From NCBI GenBank assembly GCA_035286365.1, contig DATHJZ010000204.1:1-13441 (forward strand): a stretch of 13,441 nt of DNA. The letters run 5' to 3'. Within the stretch, counting starts at the first letter, position 1. The number at the start of each line of letters is the position of its first letter. Below are positions 6,514-13,378 of this stretch, one piece after another. Under the pieces are notes generated by a model. The model was not told the origin of the DNA. It saw only the letters and a program-made list of their open reading frames with translations, and ran no database searches. The position numbers and the translations under genes are program-made. This stretch comes from CADEED01 sp035286365 (GTDB lineage Bacteria > Pseudomonadota > Gammaproteobacteria > Steroidobacterales > Steroidobacteraceae).

Positions 6514-7392
6514 TTACGTCCTCTTGCTTTCCCGTTGGGTACGCCTGATGAAGTCGAGCATGAGCAGCAGGGCTGCGGCCGCGTGCGTCTCGAGCAACTT
6601 GTGGCCGGCATCCAGAACGTGGGCTTCCATCCTTGGCAGCGCCTGCATCCAGGACAGAACCTCGGCGAGATCAAAGAATGGATCGTGCCTCCCCCAGACC
6701 ATCAGGGCAGGCGGCTGCCGACGCGCAAGATAGTCGGCGATGGCGTCAAACCGCCCGACGTATTTCCCATAGTCCCTGATGAGCGCCCGCTGCGTGTCCA
6801 TGCGGCCCGGCAAGTTCATCACCCGCCAGTCCTCCTCCCAGCTCTTGGGCGGCATGCGCGCGACCACGTCCGGCGGAGCACCGGAAGTGTAGGTAGCGCG
6901 CGTCCCTTCGAATGTGAGGTGCGCGGTTGCGGCCGCTTCGTTTTCCGGAGTCGGTTGCGACCAGTAGGGGGCTTGCGTCGCATCCCATTGCGGACCTAGC
7001 CCGGTTCGATGAGCGTTGCCGTTCTGAACGATGAGGCCCAGAACTTTTTCGGGCGCCTGCATGGCGATGTGGAAACCTACTGGGGCTCCGTAGTCATGTA
7101 GATAGATGTATCGCGGCCCGACCGAGAGCTGCTCCAGCAGCTCCGAGATTGCCCGGCCGAAGGCGGGAAACGAAGGTGACTCCAGCACGTCGGATTCGCC
7201 AAAGCCCGGCAGATCGGGCGCGATCACGTAGGCAATTTGGGACAGCTCGGGAATGACGTCCCGAAACATTCGCGTGGAGCTCGGAGATCCGTGCAGCAGT
7301 AGAACGGCGGGCTTGGACCGCTCACCTGCGGTGAGGAAGGACAGCTCCGTCCCTCCGGACAGGCGAAATCGTTGCCGGGTCTCTGAGCTCAT
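6514..7392 (-). CDS. Alpha/beta hydrolase with an aspartate nucleophile (epoxide hydrolase/dehalogenase-like clan)
   Basis: This is a 292-residue cytoplasmic protein with no signal peptide. The start at 7392 is set by AAGGAG lying 7 nt upstream; an in-frame start at 7416 would add eight residues and lacks that site. Core motifs in order: LLLHGSPSS (32-39, oxyanion HG), APDLPGFGESD (58-68), the nucleophile elbow LHDYGAPVG (98-106) with Asp100 in place of Ser, VWGRHDPFF (232-240, acid Asp237) and DAGHKLLE (261-268, base His264). The Asp-His-Asp triad places it with epoxide hydrolases, haloalkane dehalogenases and fluoroacetate dehalogenases. Haloalkane dehalogenases need a Trp after the nucleophile and this protein has Tyr101, so that activity is unlikely. 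An epoxide or uncharacterised ester substrate is more plausible. The gene is single, convergent with the transporter and preceded by a long gap. Confidence 0.88.
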   Translation of the reverse strand: MSSETRQRFRLSGGTELSFLTAGERSKPAVLLLHGSPSSTRMFRDVIPELSQIAYVIAPDLPGFGESDVLESPSFPAFGRAISELLEQLSVGPRYIYLHDYGAPVGFHIAMQAPEKVLGLIVQNGNAHRTGLGPQWDATQAPYWSQPTPENEAAATAHLTFEGTRATYTSGAPPDVVARMPPKSWEEDWRVMNLPGRMDTQRALIRDYGKYVGRFDAIADYLARRQPPALMVWGRHDPFFDLAEVLSWMQALPRMEAHVLDAGHKLLETHAAAALLLMLDFIRRTQRESKRT

Positions 7393-7936
7393 GTCGTGAC
7401 TCCTTGCCGCGATCATCTGATCGCTCGAAATGTTTTACGCAAAGGCAATCCTGCCAGCGGTGGTCCAACCGGCCCGGTAGGCATGCCAGCCGCGCGTTGG
7501 TGGACAATGGGAGCTCGTTTGTCGGAATCGAGGAATGTCGCCGTTACAACCAGCCGCGCTGGCGCGCGCGGCGATAAGCGTCGATGCGGTTGTTGGTGAC
7601 TGCCGAGGTAAGGCATTGGACGCGCTATACGCGCAAATCCGCGCGGGAAACGTTCCGCCGGGCCTTCGCTTTCATCGCCAAATGGCAGACCTGAAATGCG
7701 ATTGGCCCGCCACTCCGCAAACAATGAATGGCTAACTACCAGCTGACTTCTACCAGCCTGCCTTTTGTGAGAGGGGCTGCGCGCGCCGCGCCGATTGGCA
7801 CGAAGTCACGAGGGGTTCAGATTTCGAAGACGCTGAGACAGCGTGTGTGCGCCTGTCCGGGAGGGGGTTGATCTGGATCGCAAAGCCGCCCCTAGTGAGG
7901 TCCAACCGTGCTTGCAGAAGGTTGTTGTTTTTATGT

Positions 7937-7950
7937 TGTTAGCGCTACCT
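7937..7950. promoter_or_regulatory. Possible second LacI-family-type operator
   Basis: TGTTAGCGCTACCT has the central palindrome TAGCGCTA and near-symmetric flanks. It shares the AGCGCT core with the better site at 8250-8263, 313 bp downstream. LacI-family repressors bind such AnCGnT-centred palindromes and can loop between distant sites. Imperfect flanks keep confidence low. Confidence 0.3.
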
Positions 7951-8027
7951 ACCTGGCTATCTATTGCAGCGCAAGATGACGGCAATTGTCCGGTCTTCAA
8001 AAATAACTTATTGATTTTTACCAAGAA

Positions 8028-8094
8028 GACAGGAAATTCTGTCCGACCGCATGTCTCGGACGCCACAGAAATTCATTGTGGACTTTAGTCCACA
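8028..8094. repeat. Cluster of inverted repeats upstream of the receptor gene
   Basis: Three symmetries follow one another. GACAG (8028-8032) pairs with CTGTC (8039-8043). GTCCGA (8041-8046) pairs with TCGGAC (8056-8061), flanked by TTCTG (8037-8041) and CAGAA (8066-8070). TGTGGACT (8077-8084) pairs exactly with AGTCCACA (8087-8094) across a 2-bp centre. The last is tight enough to be a protein-binding palindrome; the middle pair could fold in RNA. Function unknown; no T-run follows. Confidence 0.45.
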
Positions 8095-8249
8095 GCCTTA
8101 CTACTCTCCGCTGCATTGCTGAGGGGGCGCGGATCTTGGGGCTTGCTGCATCTATCCACCCGGCGCAGTTCTCGTGCGCCTAACCAGTCTGCGAATTCTG
8201 CGGCCCCTGCCTATATATGTCGTTCTGCTGACCGTCGTCCGCGAGTGTT

Positions 8250-8263
8250 TGTAAGCGCTTACA
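8250..8263. promoter_or_regulatory. Perfect LacI-family-type operator palindrome upstream of the TonB-dependent receptor
   Basis: TGTAAGCGCTTACA is a perfect 14-bp palindrome with the central CG and the TGnAAnCGnTTnCA layout of LacI/PurR-family operators. It ends 98 bp before the receptor start codon. In Xanthomonas- and Caulobacter-type bacteria such sites often place carbohydrate-uptake receptors under LacI-type repressors. No LacI-family gene lies in the window, so the regulator would act in trans. Confidence 0.68.
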
Positions 8264-8361
8264 TTGAATTCGAGTTCGAGTTGGAAGTTTAGATCGATTG
8301 CTGAACGTCTGAATCTAAAAGTCATAACTAGTTAGATGCACAAGAGGAGGAGACGTCTGAT

Positions 8362-11300
8362 ATGAAATTCAATCCAAAGGCACTGCCTATAACCTCGAAG
8401 GCGCTGTTCACCATTATTGGTGGTGCAGTACTGATCAACCCTGCGTTCGCCCAAGAGCAAGCAAGCGAACTCGACGAAGTAGTCGTTACCGGTATCCGCG
8501 GCAGCTTGCAGAAGTCGATGGATATCAAGCGCAACGCCACCGGCGTCGTCGACGCAATTTCTGCCGAAGACATCGGCAAATTCCCGGACACCAACCTCGC
8601 CGAGTCGCTGCAACGGATCACCGGCGTATCCATCGACCGTGTGAACGGCGAAGGCAGCAGCGTCACGGTGCGTGGCTTCGGCCCCAACTTCAATCTGGTG
8701 ACCCTGAACGGCCGGCAGCTTCCCGCGGCCACCGTTGGCACCATTACGGGCAATCCCACCAGCGCCGGCGCACAGGGCACCTCGCGCTCCTTCGACTTCG
8801 CCACGCTCGCCTCGGAAGGGGTCAGCGGCCTCGAGGTTTACAAGACCGGCAATGCTGCCGTGCCCTCGGGCGGCATCGGCGCGACGATCAACATCAAGAC
8901 CATCAAACCGCTGGAAAGCGGCAACAAGGCATCGGTTGGCGTGAAGGCTGTTTACGACACGGGCAGCGCCGACGACGACGTGACGCCGGAAGTGAGCGGC
9001 CTCGTGAGTTGGGCGAACGACTCCCAGACCTTTGGCGTCTCGGCTTTCGCTTCCTACCAGGAACGCAAGTCGAGCGTCCGTGGTATCAGCGTGGAGCAGT
9101 ACGCGTTCTTTGATTACAGCCCGGACCTGTCTTTCCTGTCAGCCGCGGATGTGGCCAATGCGCCGGCCGATGGTGCGCTCATGGCCCTTCCGTCGAACAT
9201 CGGCATAAGCGACGCCCAGATCGACCGCAAGCGCATCAATGGCATGGTGACCTTTCAGTGGGCCCCGAGCGAGAACACCACCATCACCGCTGACGCGATG
9301 TACACCTCGAACAAGCTGGCCCAGGACAGCCTGGTGCCCGGCATGTGGTTCTCGCGCCAGTTCAGCTACATCGAGTTCAATGGCAGCGACATCGTCGCCA
9401 CTCCAACGAGGGTGATCGAGCCCGTTGCATTGCCAGGTAACCGCGGCAAGGACTTGTTCTTCGCCAACTATGATGACAATACCAAGGACGAAAGCCATAC
9501 GATTGGCTTGAACCTGGAACACAAGTTCACCGATGCCTGGTCCGTGGGCTTCGACGCGGCGACTTCCAGCTCCGAGTCTGGAGGCGATGGTCCGAACGGC
9601 TACAACAGCGTTCGTATGAACGTCGCTGCGGCCGGCGCGGGTTGGCAAGGTGCCTATTGGGGAAGCGGTGTACCGACGGCAACGATCGGTGTGCTCGATA
9701 ACGTCGCAAACGCCCACGGCAATGGCAACGGCGTGCTGGACGCCCCCGATATCTCCACTCAGACGTTTCGCACGATCGATTCCACCCAGAAAACCGACAC
9801 CGACCAGTTCGGCCTGTCGGCCGCCTGGGACGAGGAAGACGGTATCAGCGTCAAATTCGGCGTGGGTGCGATGTCGACCGAGATGCACGCGACGAGCCGG
9901 CAGACCGAGGACTTCCTCGGTGGTTGGGGCGTCGGCCAGAACCCCGCGGGCCAGTCCGACATTCCTGATCCCAGCCTCCTGACTCAGGTCAACACGCTCG
10001 GCAGCTTCAACGACCTGAATTTTGTCGGGTATCCCGATACCGCGCAGATTCCGACCTCCGGGTACTACTTCACGACGCTCGGCCGGGAGGCGTTCCGCGT
10101 CGACCCCTGGTCCTTTGCGCACGCGATGGAGGGCAATCCCCTGTACCCGACCTGGGATGCAGACAACCTGACCCAGAATTCCTTCGCCAACAACACGATC
10201 AATGAAGACATCTACTCGGCTTACGGGCAAGCGAAGTTCGACGGCGAGATTGCCGGACATGAGATCCAGACGGTAGTTGGGCTGCGCTACGAGCAGACCA
10301 AGGTCAAGGCCAATGCCTTGCAGAACGTCGCGAGCCAGATCGTTTGGTTGTCCGATAACGACTTCCGTGGGATTTTCGGCACTGACCTGACTGCGCTCCG
10401 CGACAGTGCGGACTACCACAATTGGTTGCCGAACATCGACTTCTCGTTAGCGCTGAACGACACCATGAAGATCCGTGCCTCGGTCAGCCAGACGATCGCA
10501 CGTCCTCAGTACAACAATATGTTCATGACGACGAATGTCGGTGGTCCGTCGACGCCGACGGCGCTGGGCGGTATCCCGAGGGCTTCGAAGGGCAACGCTT
10601 CCCTCGAGCCGCTCGAGTCGACCAACCTCGATCTCTCATTCGAGTGGTACTACGGCGAAGGCAGCTACGCGTCGGTCGGCTTCTTCAAGAAGGCGGTCAA
10701 CAACTTCGTCGGTACGGGAGTCACGACCACGCCTCTGTTCGATCTGCAGGATCCGACCTCTGGCGCGCCCGGCACTTTGACAGGCGATGCAAGGGCGGCC
10801 TTGATTGCGGGAGGCTTTCAGGTGAACGAACAGAACCTGTTCACCATGTCAGCCGTCCTGAACAATCCGACCGACTTCCCGAATGGTTCGGCTGACTACA
10901 TCGACCCGACCAACACGGCGGAGGACGGCGCGCAGTTCGCGCTGGACATCATCGCGGCCTATGACATCCCTCCGGGCGCCAACGACCCGCTGTTCCAGTT
11001 CTCCCTGTCCCAGCCGGTCAACAACCAGACCGCGAACATCGACGGTGAGGAACTTGCCTGGCAGCACTTCTTTGGCGACAGCGGCTTTGGCTTCCAGGTC
11101 AACGCCACGATCGTCAACGGAGACGTAGCCTACAATCTCCGGGCGCGTCCGGAAATCCAGCAGTTCGCGCTGGAGGGACTGTCGGATTCTGCGAACGCCG
11201 TGCTGATCTACGAGAAGTACGGTTTGTCTGCGCGCGTGGCGTACAACTGGCGTGATGCCTTCCTGACGTCGACGGTGTGGCAAGGCCAGCAGGGACTGCC

Positions 11301-11496
11301 GGCGTTCGTGGATGAATACAAGCAGATCGACCTCAACATCACCTACAACATCAACGACCGGATCGCCGTGGGCCTGGATGGCATCAACATCACGGGTGAA
11401 GGCCAGATGATCTACAGCCGAACCAAGGATATGCAGTGGTGGAACGGCGAAGGAGATCCGCGCTGGACGCTGACAGCGCGCTACAACTTCCAGTAA
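8362..11496 (+). CDS. TonB-dependent outer-membrane receptor (Xanthomonas/Caulobacter type)
   Basis: The gene encodes 1044 residues with a strong ribosome binding site (GGAGGAG, 8346-8352). The signal peptide ends at NPAFA-QEQ, residue 30. The TonB box is LDEVVVTG (37-44). The plug domain spans about 45-185, with KFPDTNLAESLQRITGVSIDR (73-93) and SVTVRGFGPNFNLVTLNGR (100-118), typical of the large receptor class named for Xanthomonas and Caulobacter. The remainder is the 22-stranded barrel, with SQTIARPQYNNMF and LEPLESTNLDLSFEWYY late in the sequence and a terminal amphipathic strand ending RWTLTARYNFQ. The usual final Phe is here followed by one Gln. The protein would import a bulky substrate across the outer membrane using TonB energy. 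The nearby LacI-type operator and the receptor class favour a carbohydrate. It is followed by a terminator and then by the sapC-cupin-halogenase genes that often accompany this receptor class. Confidence 0.96.
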   Translation: MKFNPKALPITSKALFTIIGGAVLINPAFAQEQASELDEVVVTGIRGSLQKSMDIKRNATGVVDAISAEDIGKFPDTNLAESLQRITGVSIDRVNGEGSSVTVRGFGPNFNLVTLNGRQLPAATVGTITGNPTSAGAQGTSRSFDFATLASEGVSGLEVYKTGNAAVPSGGIGATINIKTIKPLESGNKASVGVKAVYDTGSADDDVTPEVSGLVSWANDSQTFGVSAFASYQERKSSVRGISVEQYAFFDYSPDLSFLSAADVANAPADGALMALPSNIGISDAQIDRKRINGMVTFQWAPSENTTITADAMYTSNKLAQDSLVPGMWFSRQFSYIEFNGSDIVATPTRVIEPVALPGNRGKDLFFANYDDNTKDESHTIGLNLEHKFTDAWSVGFDAATSSSESGGDGPNGYNSVRMNVAAAGAGWQGAYWGSGVPTATIGVLDNVANAHGNGNGVLDAPDISTQTFRTIDSTQKTDTDQFGLSAAWDEEDGISVKFGVGAMSTEMHATSRQTEDFLGGWGVGQNPAGQSDIPDPSLLTQVNTLGSFNDLNFVGYPDTAQIPTSGYYFTTLGREAFRVDPWSFAHAMEGNPLYPTWDADNLTQNSFANNTINEDIYSAYGQAKFDGEIAGHEIQTVVGLRYEQTKVKANALQNVASQIVWLSDNDFRGIFGTDLTALRDSADYHNWLPNIDFSLALNDTMKIRASVSQTIARPQYNNMFMTTNVGGPSTPTALGGIPRASKGNASLEPLESTNLDLSFEWYYGEGSYASVGFFKKAVNNFVGTGVTTTPLFDLQDPTSGAPGTLTGDARAALIAGGFQVNEQNLFTMSAVLNNPTDFPNGSADYIDPTNTAEDGAQFALDIIAAYDIPPGANDPLFQFSLSQPVNNQTANIDGEELAWQHFFGDSGFGFQVNATIVNGDVAYNLRARPEIQQFALEGLSDSANAVLIYEKYGLSARVAYNWRDAFLTSTVWQGQQGLPAFVDEYKQIDLNITYNINDRIAVGLDGINITGEGQMIYSRTKDMQWWNGEGDPRWTLTARYNFQ

Positions 11497-11511
11497 TAGC
11501 GCAGTCGAACG

Positions 11512-11540
11512 GGATTCCCGCCGGATGGCGGCGGGAATCC
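11512..11540 (+). repeat. Strong hairpin just after the receptor gene
   Basis: GGATTCCCGCC (11512-11522) and GGCGGGAATCC (11530-11540) are perfect 11-bp complements around a 7-nt loop. The hairpin begins 15 nt after the receptor stop codon. It lacks its own T-run, so it may protect the receptor mRNA 3' end from exonucleases or assist the terminator 16 nt further on. Confidence 0.75.
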
Positions 11541-11556
11541 TCTGCGAGGATAATCG

Positions 11557-11591
11557 GGTCCCCAAAGCATCTCTCTGGGGACCTTTTTTTT
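11557..11591 (+). terminator. Rho-independent terminator between the receptor and SapC genes
   Basis: GGTCCCCA (11557-11564) pairs perfectly with TGGGGACC (11576-11583) around an 11-nt loop, followed at once by eight T residues (11584-11591). This is a canonical intrinsic terminator. It stops only 15 nt before the SapC start codon, so a promoter for SapC cannot lie after it. Confidence 0.88.
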
Positions 11592-11606
11592 GCGGCGAAT
11601 CCACCC

Positions 11607-12332
11607 ATGGCGATAAGTATCCTGACTAGCGACCAGCATCGATCGGTAGCCGTCGATACCCGTGCGCGACCGGAGTACGGCGACGTGGTGAACCGTGCTG
11701 TCGCGCTGAGCGCCGAGTTCAATGAGCTGCACCGGGAGTATCCGCTGCTGCTGCGCAAGACCAATGAGGCACCGGGTTTCGTCGCTCACGCCATCCTTGG
11801 CTTCGAGAAAGATGAAAACCTGTTCGTCGAGGGCGACCGCTGGATCAGCACTTGCATCCCGGCGACGCTGGCCCGCGGCCCGTTCTCCCTGGGTTACATT
11901 CGCGGCCAGGACGGCGACGCGGCGCCGGCCGGCGTCAAAATCATGATCGACGAGCAACATCCGCGATTGCGCGCGGAGGGGCAGCCCGTGTTTCTCCCGC
12001 TCGGCGGCGAGACGCCGTACCTCGAGGGCATCAAGCGCGTGTTGCAGACTGTCGACGCTGGCCTGCGGGCCGATCGCCTGTTGTATCGCGAGCTGGTGAC
12101 GATGGACCTGCTGGAAGAGGTCAAGATCCAGATCTCGGTCTTCCCTGAGCTGCGCTATGACTTCAGCGGTTACCACACTATCAATCAGGAAAAGCTCGCG
12201 GCCCTGAACGCCGAGCAACTGTTCGGGCTGCACCGGCTGGGCCTGCTCGGTCCGGTCTACTTCCTGATCTCCTCGCTCGGCAATTTTCAGAAACTGGTCA
12301 ATCTGAAGATCGCCAGACTCCAGTCGGCATGA
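11607..12332 (+). CDS. SapC-family protein
   Basis: The gene encodes 241 residues. Family features include EYGDVVNRAVALSAEFNELHREYPLLLRK in pieces (23-51), HAILGFEKDENLF (61-73), ARGPFSLGYIRG (89-100) and PYLEGIKRVLQTVD in the C-terminal half. SapC is named after a gene in the Campylobacter S-layer region. The homologues next to TonB-dependent receptors are widespread but their biochemical role is unknown. No signal peptide is visible, so it is probably cytoplasmic. ATG 11607 is chosen because the family motif begins soon after it and earlier in-frame starts overlap the receptor gene and terminator. There is no recognisable Shine-Dalgarno sequence in the 15 nt between terminator and start. 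The next gene follows after 10 nt, so these genes form an operon. Confidence 0.9.
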   Translation: MAISILTSDQHRSVAVDTRARPEYGDVVNRAVALSAEFNELHREYPLLLRKTNEAPGFVAHAILGFEKDENLFVEGDRWISTCIPATLARGPFSLGYIRGQDGDAAPAGVKIMIDEQHPRLRAEGQPVFLPLGGETPYLEGIKRVLQTVDAGLRADRLLYRELVTMDLLEEVKIQISVFPELRYDFSGYHTINQEKLAALNAEQLFGLHRLGLLGPVYFLISSLGNFQKLVNLKIARLQSA

Positions 12333-12342
12333 AATCAGAGCC

Positions 12343-13365
12343 ATGAGCCATCAGGTCCGAGTCATCGATGGGCTGAGATTCGATCGCGTTCCCTTCGACG
12401 AACTGTTCGGCGGCAATGAACCGGTGCTGATGCGCGGACTGACCACCGATTGGCCACTGGTACAAGCGGGCCGGCAGGCGCCGGCCGCGGTGATGGATCA
12501 GCTCGCAGCTAACTACAACAAGAAGCCGGTCATCGTTTATGTGGGCGACGCGGAGATGGGCGGTCGCTTCAGCTACAACGAGGCGGTCACCGGTTTCAAT
12601 TACCGGGCCGAGCGTCGCGACCTTACGGAAGTGCTGGACCGCATCCGCGCAGATCTTGGTAGCGAGGTTCATCCGTACTACTACATGAACTCCATCGTGG
12701 TGAACGAGAGCCTTCCAGGATTGGCTGCGCAGAACTCGCTGGTCTTCAATCATCCGGTCTTCGACCGCTACCCGCGCGTCGGGAAAATATGGATCGGCAC
12801 CGAGTCGATCGCCGCGGCCCACTACGACGTGCCGCGCAACATCGCCTGCTGTGTACTCGGGCGCCGGCGATTCACGCTGTTCCGGCCGGAGCAGATCCGG
12901 AATCTGTACCCGGGCCCGCTCGCCCCGACGCCTGGCGGCCAAGTGGTGACGATGGCGAACCTCAAGGAACCGGACTTCGCGCGCTTCCCGCGACTACGGC
13001 AGGCGCTCGATGAAGCCTGGATCGCCGAGATGGAGCCGGGTGATGCGTTGTACTACCCGAGCCTCTGGTGGCACGAGGCCGAGGCGCTGGACCGCTTCAA
13101 TGTCATGATGAACTACTGGTGGGTCGACTCGCCTACCTACATGGGTGATCCGATGGATGTCCTGATGCACGCCATGCTCGGCCTGCGTGACCGGCCACTG
13201 GTGGATCGGCAGGGCTGGCGCGCGCTGTTCGACTACTACATTTTTGGTGACAACTCGGTGCCACGCGCGCATCTGCCTGAGCAAGTCCAGGGCGCGCTCG
13301 CAGACATGAACGAAGAGAACGCGCGCCGCATTCGCGCCAGTGTTCACAACAGTCTGAACCGCTAG
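12343..13365 (+). CDS. Cupin_8/JmjC-like protein (putative Fe(II)/2-oxoglutarate-type oxygenase)
   Basis: The gene encodes 340 residues, cytoplasmic by lack of a signal. The N-terminal part has the family's PVLMRGLTTDWPLV segment (27-40). The metal-binding set of a JmjC/FIH-like double-stranded beta-helix is visible: AAHYDVPRN with His160 and Asp162, and LWWHEAEAL with distal His244. The strand that carries the 2-oxoglutarate-binding Lys in FIH corresponds to LGRRRFTLFRPEQI (172-185), where Arg175 falls in the Lys position by my alignment. Asp162 is kept, which fits a hydroxylase rather than an iron halogenase, whose Asp is replaced. The C-terminal NYWWVDSP is also typical of receptor-linked members. 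Substrate unknown. It sits between SapC (10-nt gap) and the flavin halogenase gene (13-nt gap), so the three are probably co-transcribed and may modify one substrate. Confidence 0.88.
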   Translation: MSHQVRVIDGLRFDRVPFDELFGGNEPVLMRGLTTDWPLVQAGRQAPAAVMDQLAANYNKKPVIVYVGDAEMGGRFSYNEAVTGFNYRAERRDLTEVLDRIRADLGSEVHPYYYMNSIVVNESLPGLAAQNSLVFNHPVFDRYPRVGKIWIGTESIAAAHYDVPRNIACCVLGRRRFTLFRPEQIRNLYPGPLAPTPGGQVVTMANLKEPDFARFPRLRQALDEAWIAEMEPGDALYYPSLWWHEAEALDRFNVMMNYWWVDSPTYMGDPMDVLMHAMLGLRDRPLVDRQGWRALFDYYIFGDNSVPRAHLPEQVQGALADMNEENARRIRASVHNSLNR

Positions 13366-13378
13366 GAAACCAGGGCTC

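Larger units (their letters stand above)
7393..8361. other. 969-bp stretch with no recognisable gene; regulatory palindromes in its right half
   Basis: No frame on either strand gives a recognisable protein. The longest candidates (about 7413-7724 minus, 7843-8088 plus, 7806-8066 minus) have low-complexity or shadow-like translations and no convincing ribosome binding sites. The left half (7393-7800) is GC-rich and may hold decayed coding DNA. The right half is more AT-rich and carries the inverted repeats and operator-like sites listed separately, ending in a strong Shine-Dalgarno sequence (GGAGGAG, 8346-8352) for the receptor gene. I could not identify a convincing promoter; TATATA at 8212-8217 and TTGAAT at 8264-8269 are candidate elements without good partners. 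Confidence 0.6.

Noticed and set aside
7490..7570. Possible transposase/integrase remnant (LVDNGSSFVGIEE)
   Set aside because: One short resemblance without the other catalytic residues, terminal repeats or target duplications.
7843..8088. 81-codon plus-strand frame with a signal-like stretch from an internal ATG at 7933
   Set aside because: The hydrophobic run is short, the ribosome binding site is poorly spaced (GAAGG 11 nt before ATG), and it overlaps the operator-like and inverted repeats; not enough to call a gene.
8077..8094. 18-bp palindrome as a rho-independent terminator
   Set aside because: A 2-nt centre is too small for an RNA loop without opening the stem, no T-run follows and no gene precedes it; a protein-binding site is likelier.
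9139..10419. 426-codon open frame on the minus strand inside the receptor gene
   Set aside because: It is antisense to well-supported receptor sequence; its translation shows no recognisable motif and is explained by GC-rich codon positions.
11481..12344. 287-codon minus-strand frame opposite SapC
   Set aside because: It covers the terminator and the SapC gene exactly antisense, with no domain; a shadow frame.
12298..12942. 214-codon minus-strand frame opposite the cupin gene
   Set aside because: Shadow of the cupin_8 gene, whose metal motifs are clear on the plus strand.
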